From contig CANRQE010000002.1 of assembly GCA_947632705.1 (NCBI GenBank), forward strand, positions 1 to 64,000: a DNA stretch of 64,000 nt, in the 5' to 3' direction. Numbering within the stretch: position 1 is the stretch's first letter; every line of letters starts with the position of its first letter. This DNA is from an uncultured Coprococcus sp. (GTDB taxonomy: Bacteria > Bacillota > Clostridia > Lachnospirales > Lachnospiraceae). Below the pieces are notes generated by a model. It was not told where the DNA came from. It searched no databases and saw only the letters and a program-made list of their open reading frames with translations. A program made the position numbers and the translations under genes. Of this stretch, positions 40,603 through 51,173 are shown piece by piece.

Positions 40603-42417
40603 TTACTCCTCGTCCAGCTTTAAAACACTCATAAAGGCCTTCTGCGGAATCTCCACATTTCCGATCTGCCTCATTCGTTTTTTGCCTTCCTTCTGCTTTT
40701 CCAAAAGCTTCCGCTTTCTGGTAATATCTCCGCCATAACATTTTGCCAGTACATCCTTGCGCATGGCCTTTATGGTTTCTCTTGCAATGACCTTATTCCC
40801 GATTGCCGCCTGAATCGGTATCTCAAACAAATGACGCGGAATCTCACCCTTTAATTTCTCACACATCTTTCTTCCGCGTTCATAAGCAGTATCCTTATGC
40901 AGAATAAAGGAGAGTGCATCCACCTCTTCCCTGTTGATCAGAATATCCAGCTTCACAAGCTCGGAACGGACATAACCTTTCATTTCATAATCAAAAGAAG
41001 CATATCCTCTCGAACGGGATTTTAACGCATCGAAGAAATCATAAATGATCTCATTTAACGGCAAATCGTATTTGAGAAGAGCCCGGGTAGCTTCCATATA
41101 TTCCATACTCTTATATATGCCTCTGCGCTCCTGACACAGCTGCATAATGGCCCCGACATAATCCGTTACCACCATAATCTCAGCCGAAACAAACGGTTCC
41201 TCCATATAATCAATACTGGACGGATCCGGAAGATTGGACGGATTCGTCAGCTCAATCACGGCACCGTCTGTTGTATGTACCCTGTACACGACACCCGGCG
41301 CAGTCGTTACCAGATCCAGATTAAATTCCCGTTCCAGCCGTTCCTGCACGATTTCCAGATGCAGCAGTCCCAGAAATCCACATCTGAAGCCAAAGCCCAG
41401 TGCGACCGAGGTTTCAGGCTCAAAGCTTAAAGCTGCATCGTTCAGCTGCAGCTTTTCAAGTGCATCCCGCAAATCCGGATACCTTGCACCGTCTGAAGGA
41501 TACATTCCGCAAAATACCATCGGCTGTGCTTTTTTATAGCCCGGAAGAGCCTCCGCACAGGGACGGTCCGCATCCGTTACCGTATCTCCGACTGTCGTAT
41601 CTTTAACGTTTTTCAGGCTTGCCGTTATATACCCCACCATACCGGCTGAAAGCTCCTCACAAGGGACAAATCTGCCCGCACCAAAGGTTCCCGTCTCAAC
41701 CACCTCTGCTGTAGCGCCTGTTGCCAGCATCCGGATATTGGTTCCCTTCTTCACATAGCCGTCAAAAATCCGACAGAATATAATAACGCCTTTATAGGAA
41801 TCATACAGGCTGTCAAAAATCAGAGCCTTAAGAGGTGCGTCTGCATCTCCGGAAGGAGCCGGAATTTTCTCCACAATCTGTTCCAGAACCTCTTCAATAT
41901 TAATACCGTTCTTGGCTGAAATTCTGGGTGCATCCATCGCCTCTATTCCAATGACGTCTTCTATTTCATTTACCACCCGGTCGGGATCGGCAGAGGGAAG
42001 ATCAATCTTGTTTATGACCGGCATAACCTCCAGATTATGATCGATGGCCAGATATACATTTGCCAGTGTCTGGGCCTCAATTCCCTGTGCGGCATCAACG
42101 ACTAAAACTGCACCCTCACAGGCTGCAAGGCTTCTTGATACTTCATAGTTAAAATCCACATGTCCCGGTGTGTCGATCAGATTAAATATATATTCTTCCC
42201 CATTCTTTGCCGTATAGACAATACGGACAGACTGGGCCTTGATTGTAATGCCCCTTTCTCTTTCCAGATCCATGTTATCCAGCACCTGATCCTGCATCTC
42301 TCTGCGGGTAAGCAGCCCGGTCTTTTCTATAATCCGGTCCGCCAGAGTGGATTTGCCATGGTCGATATGCGCTATAATGCAAAAATTTCTGATTCTTTTC
42401 TGGTCTAAATGGGCCAT
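40603..42417 (-). CDS. lepA: Elongation factor 4 (LepA)
   Basis: [35 protein letters not shown]; start at MAHLDQ. Confidence 0.97.
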   Translation of the reverse strand: MAHLDQKRIRNFCIIAHIDHGKSTLADRIIEKTGLLTRREMQDQVLDNMDLERERGITIKAQSVRIVYTAKNGEEYIFNLIDTPGHVDFNYEVSRSLAACEGAVLVVDAAQGIEAQTLANVYLAIDHNLEVMPVINKIDLPSADPDRVVNEIEDVIGIEAMDAPRISAKNGINIEEVLEQIVEKIPAPSGDADAPLKALIFDSLYDSYKGVIIFCRIFDGYVKKGTNIRMLATGATAEVVETGTFGAGRFVPCEELSAGMVGYITASLKNVKDTTVGDTVTDADRPCAEALPGYKKAQPMVFCGMYPSDGARYPDLRDALEKLQLNDAALSFEPETSVALGFGFRCGFLGLLHLEIVQERLEREFNLDLVTTAPGVVYRVHTTDGAVIELTNPSNLPDPSSIDYMEEPFVSAEIMVVTDYVGAIMQLCQERRGIYKSMEYMEATRALLKYDLPLNEIIYDFFDALKSRSRGYASFDYEMKGYVRSELVKLDILINREEVDALSFILHKDTAYERGRKMCEKLKGEIPRHLFEIPIQAAIGNKVIARETIKAMRKDVLAKCYGGDITRKRKLLEKQKEGKKRMRQIGNVEIPQKAFMSVLKLDEE

Positions 42418-42475
42418 TCCTTTATCTCCTTTAGAATGTATTTCAGTCATTCGTTTCGTTTATTCTACCACAATC

Positions 42476-43651
42476 TTACTTTCCGCTCAAGACTTTATAA
42501 AGCATGGCGGCAAACGGTTCCATTGCATTTTTTGCTTCCTCCACCGTATTGGTCTGGCCGCCCACTTCAACCAGCAGGGATTTCCCCCGGAAATCCAGAT
42601 TATAGCGATATCCTCTGATAAAAATTTTACGCATCAGTGAATCATAATTTGCTTTCCCCGTGAGATACAGCTGCAGTGAAAACGCCAGATTTTCTACCTT
42701 GTTAGGGTTTTCCAGATAATCGATGTCCCCGTTCATATTTAATCTGCTGACTCCGTTTAAGAACATGATCTGCGCCATCCGTTTTCCGTTCATTTCCGTT
42801 ACTAAATATGTACCTTCCGCCACTCCGTCCCTGTGCAGGTCTATGACTACCTCTATTGACGGATGCTCTGCAAGAATCTGTTCCACTCCCTCTCTGGCAT
42901 AATCATATGCAGCGCTTCTGTCAAGCTCTCCATTTACCATATCATAGGCGGTTGTATCATGATAGACATGCACCCCGTACTGCTGCTCCAACAACTCAGC
43001 CAGATAATTTCCGACACCGATCACCGTATCCTCCGTGTTTCCCTGTTCGGAATCGGCAAAAGCCTCACTTCCATGTGTATGATAGATCAGAATCTTATAG
43101 TCAGAATCAGAGGTATCCATGGACAAATCCATATTCAGCAGATTGTCCGCATTCAGTTCCTCCCGTGAGACACTGGTTGTACTGTCGATCACATAAAAAT
43201 GGGAAGTTAAATATTCATAGCTGGTTTCCGCCCGATTCAGATAAGAGGAAAAGGCTGTCATTGCCTCAATGGAACCGGTTGTTTCCGGCTGCACGGAAAG
43301 CTCCTGCGGAAGCTTTTTTGCCATGGTTTCGGCGTATTGTCCGACGGCATAGCTATCGGCAAAATACCGGCAATACTCTGTATCACTGTATGATACCGTA
43401 TGCTCTGCCGCATGCCTGCCGCTTTCCGGCGCTTCAGAATCATTCTGACATAGATAAAGATACTTCTGAATGACAATGCGAAATACATATTCTGTTTTTT
43501 TATCACTTTTTATAAACCATACAATAAGCAAAAGGACAATCCAGACCAGCAGAAAGCCTGTTTTTCTTCTGGTCTCGCAGTCCTGGCTGTAATTGGGTTT
43601 CTCTTCATTTTTATTCTTAACACTCATACAATAATATATGAGAAAGATCAT
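42476..43651 (-). CDS. spoIIP: Stage II sporulation protein P
   Basis: ILIYHTHGSEAF; VIDLHRDGV; KVENLAFSLQL. Confidence 0.9.
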   Translation of the reverse strand: MIFLIYYCMSVKNKNEEKPNYSQDCETRRKTGFLLVWIVLLLIVWFIKSDKKTEYVFRIVIQKYLYLCQNDSEAPESGRHAAEHTVSYSDTEYCRYFADSYAVGQYAETMAKKLPQELSVQPETTGSIEAMTAFSSYLNRAETSYEYLTSHFYVIDSTTSVSREELNADNLLNMDLSMDTSDSDYKILIYHTHGSEAFADSEQGNTEDTVIGVGNYLAELLEQQYGVHVYHDTTAYDMVNGELDRSAAYDYAREGVEQILAEHPSIEVVIDLHRDGVAEGTYLVTEMNGKRMAQIMFLNGVSRLNMNGDIDYLENPNKVENLAFSLQLYLTGKANYDSLMRKIFIRGYRYNLDFRGKSLLVEVGGQTNTVEEAKNAMEPFAAMLYKVLSGK

Positions 43652-44553
43652 GCATTCATGCTATTTATTGCTTCCGATATTGTGAAGCTGATCCTCTTTA
43701 TCAGCTCGTCGATATTTTTCGGTGTGACAAACATATCCACCAGATCCGGCTCTACCATATTGCATGCCAGAGCATAGCGCTGTTCTTCTGTAAAGGTTTC
43801 CATTAAAGCTTTCCCGTGGGACTGGTTAAACGCATCCGCCATAATATCCATAGAATCATTCACAATGGACGGAACGGAAATAACCGTCGGAACTCCCAGC
43901 GCAATCACCTTTACCCCGATGGTTTCCTGATTAACTGCTTTTCTATGATTGCCTACGCCGGAGCCCGGGCTGATACCGGTGTCTGCAAGCTGTATGGTCC
44001 TGTTCAGTCTCCTGCTGCTTCTTGCTGCAAGCGCATCAATGGCAAGCACTGCGTCCACATCGATATTTTCACAGATACCGCGGATAATCTCAACCGTTTC
44101 AATTCCCGTCTGCGCCATAACGCCGGGACAGATACCGCTGATAATTTTCTTTCCTTCTACCCCGCAGTCCTTTAAGTGTCTGGTAATAAACAGATTATCA
44201 ACTACCAGAGGTCCTAAGGAATCAGGCGTAACCGCTCTGTTTCCGAGTCCTGCAACCAGAATGGAGTCTGCCCCTTCCAGCAGAATATCCAGTTGTCTGG
44301 CCAGTTCCCTGCAAAGCGGCATATGGATCCCCTCATCAAATTCCCTGATGCTTTCACTTTCTATGGTGATATAGGTTCCTTTCGGCTTCCCAAGCTTTTT
44401 CTCTCCTTCTTCATTCAAAACATCAATGACCGTCGTACGGATGTCCTGATCCTCGTTGACAGTTGTACTGATATTGACTCCCTCCAGATCCTGCCGGTCC
44501 TTCATCTCTTCTCTTAATTCAATTGCCAGATCCGTTCTGATATTACGATTCAT
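43648..44553 (-). CDS. gpr: GPR endopeptidase (spore protease)
   Basis: NIRTDLAIELREE; VAGLGNRAVTPDSLGPLVVDNLFITRHL; DALAARSSRRLNRTIQLADTGISPGSGVGNHR. Confidence 0.96.
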   Translation of the reverse strand: MNRNIRTDLAIELREEMKDRQDLEGVNISTTVNEDQDIRTTVIDVLNEEGEKKLGKPKGTYITIESESIREFDEGIHMPLCRELARQLDILLEGADSILVAGLGNRAVTPDSLGPLVVDNLFITRHLKDCGVEGKKIISGICPGVMAQTGIETVEIIRGICENIDVDAVLAIDALAARSSRRLNRTIQLADTGISPGSGVGNHRKAVNQETIGVKVIALGVPTVISVPSIVNDSMDIMADAFNQSHGKALMETFTEEQRYALACNMVEPDLVDMFVTPKNIDELIKRISFTISEAINSMNA

Positions 44554-44583
44554 ATTCTGTCCTTCTTATTTTCTGTCATACGC

Positions 44584-44626
44584 TGCATGAAAAAACAGCC
44601 GTCCTGTTATACGTTTCTTTCATGCA
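44584..44626. repeat. Nested inverted repeat upstream of gpr
   Basis: Outer arms TGCATGAAA/TTTCATGCA, inner AACAG..CTGTT. Confidence 0.5.
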
Positions 44627-44640
44627 CCTGCCTGATAATA

Positions 44641-44690
44641 AAATGTCCGGATACATATCGTTTTATGTATGCATCCGGACATTTTTTAAA
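44641..44690. terminator. Bidirectional-looking Rho-independent terminator
   Basis: AAATGTCCGGATACATA tcgttt TATGTATGCATCCGGACATTTTTT. Confidence 0.85.
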
Positions 44691-44709
44691 CACCTTTTTT
44701 GATCAAAAC

Positions 44710-45021
44710 TCACATAACCTTATTCAGAATCCGCTGAATGACTTCCGGGTAACCGCATATTCTCATAACGGGAGGATTCCACTCCAAAGAGGCGGTACCG
44801 TAAAAACAGGCAGACACTCCTACTTCTATTCCGCCTTCCAGCTCCGCATTTCTGACAATTCTGCGGAATTTCTTTTTATCCTTTACCAGATCCCAGGCCG
44901 CCTGATGAATTGTGAAATCCACTACCGGATATCCGCCCCTGTATTCCACGATCCTCGCATCTTCGATATAGGAAATATTCTCTTTCCAATATGCAACCGC
45001 ATCTTCAATCGAGTCAAACAT
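44710..45021 (-). CDS. Small conserved-looking hypothetical protein
   Basis: MFDSIEDAVAYWKENISYIEDARIVEYRGGYPVVDFTIHQAAWDLV; RBS aggagg upstream, terminator downstream. Confidence 0.75.
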   Translation of the reverse strand: MFDSIEDAVAYWKENISYIEDARIVEYRGGYPVVDFTIHQAAWDLVKDKKKFRRIVRNAELEGGIEVGVSACFYGTASLEWNPPVMRICGYPEVIQRILNKVM

Positions 45022-45227
45022 ATTTTGACACCTCCTTATTTTATTATACAGGCAGGCTTCCGTTTTCACAAGAAAAACTGTTTTTCTTCTGTCCTTTTAT
45101 CAAAATCAGACCTGTCGTATTTTCAGATATTTCCGTCAGGGTCTTCTTTTCCAGCCAGGCCGGTAAATATAAGAAATATGAATTTTTCTTCACAAATCAA
45201 TTTATACTTTATTATTATAAATAAATT

Positions 45228-45236
45228 TGCTATAAT
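45228..45236 (+). promoter_or_regulatory. Extended -10 promoter of the PBP gene
   Basis: TGCTATAAT about 43 bp upstream of the start codon, RBS AAGGAGG before ATG. Confidence 0.5.
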
Positions 45237-45278
45237 GGAACGAAATGAAGTCCAAGTCACAGATAAGGAGGAAATTCC

Positions 45279-48206
45279 ATGGATTTTAGTAAAAAAGGTG
45301 CAGCAAGAAAACAGAAAATGCTGGTTTCCAAGCTGCCTAGAAATAAACGAAAACTGTCAATATCAGCCTTTAAGGCCATTCTGGTTATTTTTCTAGCGGT
45401 GATTATCGCAGTTGCAGGCGCCGGCTTCGGTATGCTGAAGGGAATCCTGGACGATGCCCCGCCGATCAATCCGGAGGCTCTGGTTCCGCAGGGATACCAG
45501 ACGACCCTGTATGATTCAGACGGGAATGTCGTAACTGTTCTTGCAAACTTTGACTCCAACAGAGAATATGTATATTACGAAGACATTCCTTCCGATCTGG
45601 TAAATGCGTTTATTGCAATTGAAGACAAGCGGTTCTGGGAACACAAAGGCATTGATGTGTATGGTATCCTCAGAGCCTTTGTCAGAGGACTGAAAGCCGG
45701 CGGATTTGACCAGGGTGCAAGTACACTGACCCAGCAGCTGATCAAAACCCAGATTTTCAACGTCGGTATGGACGAGACCACATTTCTGGACCGTTTTGAA
45801 CGTAAAGTGCAGGAACAGTATCTTGCCATAGAAATTGAAAAAAGACTCGACAAAGAGAAAATTGTTGAATATTATCTGAACACCATCAATCTGGGTCAGG
45901 GCCGTTACGGAGTAGAAACTGCTGCGGAATACTATTTTGGCAAAAAACTGAGTCAGCTTACGGTTTCAGAATGCGCAGTTCTGGCTGCAATTCCAAAGAG
46001 TCCTTCTGACTTTGATCCGATTCTGGAGCCTGAGAACAATGCAGAGCGGCGCCTGCTGGTGCTGAATGAGATGCTGGAGCTGGAATATATTACACAGGCA
46101 CAATATGACATTGCCATTGCGGACAACGTATACGACAGGATCAAAGAGCTTGATGACAGCCGTGACAATGCGCCGCACAAGGTAAACAGCTACTATGTGG
46201 ATGAAGTTATCAACCAGCTGGAGGATGACTTTATGGCAATGGGATACAGCAAATCGGAGGCAGATTATATGATCTATTCCGGCGGACTGGATGTTGTGAT
46301 CTGCCAGGATCAGGATATCCAGAATATCTGCGACGAGGTATTGAACGATCCGGAAAATTATCCGACAGACAAATATCTGTTAAATTATGCACTGACTTTA
46401 AAGGATGACAACGGTGAGATGCATAATTACAGTGTTAATATGTTAGAAACCTGGTTTCAGGAGGAAAAGGGCGACACATACTTTGACCTGATTTTCTCCG
46501 ATCCGGAGGAAGCCAGAGCCGCTGCCGATGAATATAAAGCGGCAATGATTGCAGAGACCGGATATAAGGAACATCTGGAATCCTTTAATGTGGTAATCCA
46601 GCCGCAGATTTCCTTTACCCTGATGGATCAGGAAACAGGTCAGGTAAAAGCAATCGTCGGCGGGCGCGGCGAAAAGAAAGAGAACCGCTCCCTGAACAGA
46701 GCATCGCAATCTACCAGACAGCCGGGTTCTACTTTTAAGGTTCTTGCATCTATCCTGCCCGGCATTGACGGCTGCGGTATGGGACTTGGCACGACCTATG
46801 TGGATGAACCGTACAACTATGCAAACGGAGTTCCCGTAAGAAACTATTATAGCGGATATAAGGGACCTTGTTCTCTCAGGGATACCATCCGGGAGTCTCT
46901 GAATATTATTGCAGTCAAAACGATTACGGATGCGACGCCGGAGCTGGCATATGAATATCTGTTAAAGCTTGGTTTTACCACTCTGGTAGAATCGCGTACC
47001 ACGTCCAGCGGAAAGATTGAGTCCGATATCAACCAGTCTCTGGCTCTTGGCGGTCTGACAGACGGCGTGACCAATCTGGAAATCACCGCCGCATACGCTG
47101 CGATAGCCAACGAAGGGAACTATATCAAGCCTGTATTCTATACGGAGGTATATGATCATGACGGTAATCTGATCATTGACAACCGTCACCCGGAGGAAAC
47201 GCCTGTTATGAAACCAACTACAGCCTATATGCTGACGGAAGCCATGCACGATTGTGCAACGATCGGCACGGGATCCCCTGCCAATCCATATAATGGTTTA
47301 TACGTCGCCGGAAAGACAGGTACCACAAGCAGTGATTTTGATTTCTGGTTCTGCGGATTTACCCCGTATTATACAGCTTCCATCTGGATTGGCTATGATG
47401 AAAACACCAACTTTAGCGGAGGCAATTATCACAAATATATGTGGCGTAAAATCATGGCGGCCATATGTGAGATGGAACAGCAGGACACATCCAAGACCTT
47501 TACCAAACCGGATGGTCTTGTATATGCCACGGTATGTGCTGATACGGGACTGCTGCCTGTAGCCGGACAATGTACCAGAACCAGAACGGATCTATATGCG
47601 GCAGGCACCGTTCCTACCAAGTACTGTGAGGGCGTCAAGGAAATCGAAATCTGTAACGAGTCTCATATGAAGGCAACTGAATTCTGTCCGGAAACCACCA
47701 AATATTCCTTCGTTATAGATGATAATGGCAATATTATTATAAATGGTGCTGATTTCGGATATGAACAGGATATTTTTGAAAAGGAATGTGAACTTCATAA
47801 TGAAGAAACCCAAAGCTCGGAAGAATCTACAGATACCACGCAGGAGCCGAACGGAAAGAAATATACAATCACATCCGTAACCAGCGGGTACGGGGGATCA
47901 ATTACACCAAGCAAGACCGTAAATGCCGGTGCAAACGCAGTCTTTTATATTACCCCGAGCAAGGGTTATGAAATCACTGACGTGTCTGTAGACGGTAAAT
48001 CGGTTGGTGTCGTAACCGAATATACATTTAAAAATGTAAATAAGAATCACACAATTTATGCTACCTTTAAAGCCGTCAGTCAGACAGAGCCATCCACGGA
48101 GCCTCCGACAGAGCCTCCGACGGAACCTCCAACAGAGCCATCCACGGAGCCTCCGACAGAACCATCCACAGAGCCTCCCGCGAGCAATGATAACACATCC
48201 GGTTAA
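45279..48206 (+). CDS. Class A penicillin-binding protein (PBP1A family) with C-terminal repeat domain and TEPP-rich tail
   Basis: Glycosyltransferase EDKRFWEHKGIDVYGILRAF, TLTQQLIKTQ; transpeptidase STFK-type (RQPGSTFKVLA), KTGTTS; C-term YGGSITPSKTVNAGANAVFYITPSKGYEITDVSVDGKSVG...YTFKNVNKNHTIYATF. Confidence 0.94.
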   Translation: MDFSKKGAARKQKMLVSKLPRNKRKLSISAFKAILVIFLAVIIAVAGAGFGMLKGILDDAPPINPEALVPQGYQTTLYDSDGNVVTVLANFDSNREYVYYEDIPSDLVNAFIAIEDKRFWEHKGIDVYGILRAFVRGLKAGGFDQGASTLTQQLIKTQIFNVGMDETTFLDRFERKVQEQYLAIEIEKRLDKEKIVEYYLNTINLGQGRYGVETAAEYYFGKKLSQLTVSECAVLAAIPKSPSDFDPILEPENNAERRLLVLNEMLELEYITQAQYDIAIADNVYDRIKELDDSRDNAPHKVNSYYVDEVINQLEDDFMAMGYSKSEADYMIYSGGLDVVICQDQDIQNICDEVLNDPENYPTDKYLLNYALTLKDDNGEMHNYSVNMLETWFQEEKGDTYFDLIFSDPEEARAAADEYKAAMIAETGYKEHLESFNVVIQPQISFTLMDQETGQVKAIVGGRGEKKENRSLNRASQSTRQPGSTFKVLASILPGIDGCGMGLGTTYVDEPYNYANGVPVRNYYSGYKGPCSLRDTIRESLNIIAVKTITDATPELAYEYLLKLGFTTLVESRTTSSGKIESDINQSLALGGLTDGVTNLEITAAYAAIANEGNYIKPVFYTEVYDHDGNLIIDNRHPEETPVMKPTTAYMLTEAMHDCATIGTGSPANPYNGLYVAGKTGTTSSDFDFWFCGFTPYYTASIWIGYDENTNFSGGNYHKYMWRKIMAAICEMEQQDTSKTFTKPDGLVYATVCADTGLLPVAGQCTRTRTDLYAAGTVPTKYCEGVKEIEICNESHMKATEFCPETTKYSFVIDDNGNIIINGADFGYEQDIFEKECELHNEETQSSEESTDTTQEPNGKKYTITSVTSGYGGSITPSKTVNAGANAVFYITPSKGYEITDVSVDGKSVGVVTEYTFKNVNKNHTIYATFKAVSQTEPSTEPPTEPPTEPPTEPSTEPPTEPSTEPPASNDNTSG
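48085..48180 (+). repeat. 12-bp repeats encoding (T/S)EPP/S tail
   Basis: TEPSTEPPTEPPTEPPTEPSTEPPTEPSTEPP. Confidence 0.85.
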
Positions 48207-48237
48207 CGGAGGGTTTTGTTAAAAGTATAGCAAATAT

Positions 48238-48265
48238 AAAAACCGCCGAATTATTGGCGGTTTTT
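48238..48265. terminator. Rho-independent terminator
   Basis: AAAAACCGCC gaattatt GGCGGTTTTT. Confidence 0.9.
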
Positions 48266-48306
48266 ATATTCCCAGGAAATCTATATAAAAAAGTATATAC
48301 TTTCAA

Positions 48307-48663
48307 CTATTTTGTCATTTTCGGTTTAAAGATCAAAGACGCAAGATAAGAAAAGATCAATGCTGCAGAGGTTCCGATTGCAGCCATTTTAAATCCTCCC
48401 CGGAATAAGCCAAGAAATCCATCCTTATCAACAGCCTCTTTGACTCCCTTCCAAAGATTATATCCGAACCCGGTAAGCGGTACAGATGCTCCACAGCCTG
48501 CATATTCCAAAAAAGGCTTATAGAGCCCCAACGCTCCTAAAACTGCACCGGTACAGACCAGTATGACCATGACCCGTCCGGGCATCAGCTTGGTCTTATC
48601 CATTAAAATCTGTGCCAGAACACATATAATGCCTCCTATTACAAATGCCTTTATATAATCCAT
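48307..48663 (-). CDS. spoVAE: Stage V sporulation protein AE
   Basis: GGIICVLAQILMDKTKLMPGRVMVILVCTGAVLGALGLYKPFLEYAGCGASVPLTGFG. Confidence 0.92.
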   Translation of the reverse strand: MDYIKAFVIGGIICVLAQILMDKTKLMPGRVMVILVCTGAVLGALGLYKPFLEYAGCGASVPLTGFGYNLWKGVKEAVDKDGFLGLFRGGFKMAAIGTSAALIFSYLASLIFKPKMTK

Positions 48664-48666
48664 ATT

Positions 48667-49689
48667 TTATCTCCTTTCCAGCATGACAGCATGGGCAATT
48701 CCGGGAATATTCTGTCCCTCATTAAAACTGACCGTTGATAACAGGGCGCCGGTCGGTACAAATAAAACTCTCTTCCAGTCTCCCTGATACATTTGTTTTA
48801 AGATATATCCTGCTAACGTAATTGCAGAACATCCACATCCGGAACCTCCGGAATGCGTATCCTGTTCTTTATTATAAAAAATTTCAATACCGCAATCCAT
48901 ATGCTCTTTGGATATATCTACATGATTGCTGTCCAGTAAGTCGAGAAGAATTCTTTTTCCTACCTTTCCCAGATCTCCCGTAATGATCCTGTCATAATAT
49001 CCTGGTTTGATTTTGAAATCCGTCAAATTCTGATATATGACATCTGCCGCAGCAGGTGCCATACATGCGCCCATATTCAAAGAATCCTTGACACCATAAT
49101 CCACAATTTTACCTGTTGTAATTCCCGTAATGCATACCTCTCCTTCGTTGTCCGGTATCTGATTGGATATGACAAAGGCTCCGCTTCCGGTTACGGTCCA
49201 TGTGGTAGAAAGCGGTCTCTGATTCCCGTATTCCAGCGGAAAACGAAACTGTTTTTCTGCGCTTCCATAATGACTGGAGGTTGCTGCCACTACATGATCT
49301 GCATATCCGGCCGCTACCGTCATGGCTGCTAAGGAAAGCGATTCACCACAAGTAGAACACGCCCCATACAGACCAAATACCGGTATATCCATATCCTTGA
49401 CGCCAAACGTGGAAGCAATCAATTGTCCAAGCAAATCCCCTGCAAAGATATAACGGATATCCTCTTTGCGTTTATTTGCTTTCTGAATTGCCAGTAAGAC
49501 AGCCTGCCTTACCATCTCACTTTCTCCCTCTTCCCATGAATTTTTTCCAAAGGTCGGGTCCTCCGATAAAATATCAAAATATCTTGCCAGAGGGCCCTCC
49601 GCCTCCTTCGGTCCGCAAATAGAAGCTGCACCGATAATATACGGAGGTTCAGAAAATTTGATGCTCTGCTCTCCTATTTTTTCACTCAT
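48667..49689 (-). CDS. spoVAD: Stage V sporulation protein AD
   Basis: EPPYIIGAASICGPKEAEGPLARYFD; GLYGACSTCGESLSLAAM; GSGCGCSAITLAGYIL. Confidence 0.95.
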   Translation of the reverse strand: MSEKIGEQSIKFSEPPYIIGAASICGPKEAEGPLARYFDILSEDPTFGKNSWEEGESEMVRQAVLLAIQKANKRKEDIRYIFAGDLLGQLIASTFGVKDMDIPVFGLYGACSTCGESLSLAAMTVAAGYADHVVAATSSHYGSAEKQFRFPLEYGNQRPLSTTWTVTGSGAFVISNQIPDNEGEVCITGITTGKIVDYGVKDSLNMGACMAPAAADVIYQNLTDFKIKPGYYDRIITGDLGKVGKRILLDLLDSNHVDISKEHMDCGIEIFYNKEQDTHSGGSGCGCSAITLAGYILKQMYQGDWKRVLFVPTGALLSTVSFNEGQNIPGIAHAVMLERR

Positions 49690-49798
49690 ACGATCTAACT
49701 CCTTTGGTTGCTATAACTGAAACAGTCATTTTATTTCTAATAATAGCATACACCAAAAGGAAAAAATTATATTAGAAATATATACCTTTTGTTTTTTC

Positions 49799-51166
49799 AT
49801 GAAAAATGCAAGAAGCTATAGACAAAATCCTGAAATTGATTTAATCTATTTGCGTAGAAAGCAGAAAGTAAGTGATCAGACTATGGAATTTACGAAAGAA
49901 TACTGGCTGAACTGCCTGAACCGCTGTATCCGTTACGGCAAAACCTTTATCAAGTGGCTGTTTTGCGCCGTAATCATGGGAGGAAGCTGCGGTGCAATCG
50001 GTACAGCGTTTCATTACAGCGTTGAATATGTGACCGGATTTCGCGAAGCAAATAACTGGATTATCGGTTTTATTCCATTTGCCGGTCTGATAATCGTCTT
50101 TATCTATCGCATCTCCGGAATGAAACATGACAAAGGTACGAATCTTGTCATCGGCTCCATCAGGGATCCCGAAGCAAGGGTTCCGTTTCGTATGGCTCCT
50201 TTGATTTTTATTACAACGGTGATTACACATTTATTCGGCGGCTCCGCCGGACGGGAAGGCGCTGCCTTACAAATCGGCGGAAGCGTCGGCTCCTCTTTCG
50301 GTAAGCTTTTTAAAACAGACGAAAGTACGACGCACATCCTGACTTTATGCGGTATGAGCGCTGTTTTTTCCGCACTGTTCGGAACCCCGATTACCGCTGC
50401 TCTCTTTTCCATGGAAGTCATCAGTATCGGCATTCTGTATTACAGTGCTTTTGTTCCCTGCGTTTTATCCGCAACCATTGCATATGCAATCACGGAAAAA
50501 TTCCATATTACCCCGACATATTTTATCCTGCACCAGATTCCGGATATGTCGCTTTCAATCGGCATCAAGGTCATTGCGCTTGCTATCTTATGCGCTGTCT
50601 TAAGCAGTCTGTTTTGTATTGCCTTACAGATGTCCGCACACTTTTTCCATACAGTATTCAAAAACCAGTATCTTCGCATCTTTATAGGCGGACTTCTGAT
50701 TGTTCTGTTTACGCTGATTGTCCGGTCTACAGATTATAACGGTGCAGGAATGAGCATCATCGACGCGGCCATCCACGGAACGGCGCGTCCGGAAGCTTTT
50801 CTTCTCAAAATGATTCTTACCTGTATCACGATTGGCTGCGGCTTCAGAGGCGGTGAAATTGTACCTTCCTTTTTTATCGGGGCAACCTTCGGGTGCTTTA
50901 TGGGCGGAATCCTCGGTCTGAACCCGGGTTTCGGCGCTGCCATGGGATTAATCTGCTTTTTCTGCGGAGTCGTTAACTGCCCGCTGACAGCTCTGGTACT
51001 CAGTGTTGAATTATTCGGTGCCGACGGTATATTGATGTTTGCCATCGGCTGTGCAGTCAGCTATATGCTGTCCGGATATTACAGTTTATATAATGAGCAG
51101 AAAATTATTTATTCCAAGCTGCGTCCGCATTATGTAAACCTTTATTCCAATCAGGAAGTAAAATAA
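49799..51166 (+). CDS. ClC family anion channel/antiporter
   Basis: GGSAGREGAALQIGGSVGS; GCGFRGGEIVPSFFIGATFG; start codon uncertain (49799 or 49883). Confidence 0.88.
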   Translation: MKNARSYRQNPEIDLIYLRRKQKVSDQTMEFTKEYWLNCLNRCIRYGKTFIKWLFCAVIMGGSCGAIGTAFHYSVEYVTGFREANNWIIGFIPFAGLIIVFIYRISGMKHDKGTNLVIGSIRDPEARVPFRMAPLIFITTVITHLFGGSAGREGAALQIGGSVGSSFGKLFKTDESTTHILTLCGMSAVFSALFGTPITAALFSMEVISIGILYYSAFVPCVLSATIAYAITEKFHITPTYFILHQIPDMSLSIGIKVIALAILCAVLSSLFCIALQMSAHFFHTVFKNQYLRIFIGGLLIVLFTLIVRSTDYNGAGMSIIDAAIHGTARPEAFLLKMILTCITIGCGFRGGEIVPSFFIGATFGCFMGGILGLNPGFGAAMGLICFFCGVVNCPLTALVLSVELFGADGILMFAIGCAVSYMLSGYYSLYNEQKIIYSKLRPHYVNLYSNQEVK

Positions 51167-51173
51167 AGTTTTA

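Noticed and set aside
42856-43473. 205-aa plus-strand ORF
   Set aside because: Antisense to spoIIP, which is well supported.
44587-45396. 269-aa plus-strand ORF
   Set aside because: Runs through a terminator hairpin, antisense to a small CDS and into the PBP gene start in another frame; lacks RBS.
48076-48306. 76-aa minus ORF with repeated WMALSEAP
   Set aside because: Antisense translation of the TEPP repeat tail of PBP1A.
49754-49791. CAAAAGG...CCTTTTG inverted repeat upstream of the ClC gene
   Set aside because: Only 7-bp arms with a long AT-rich loop; not convincing as a terminator or fluoride riboswitch.
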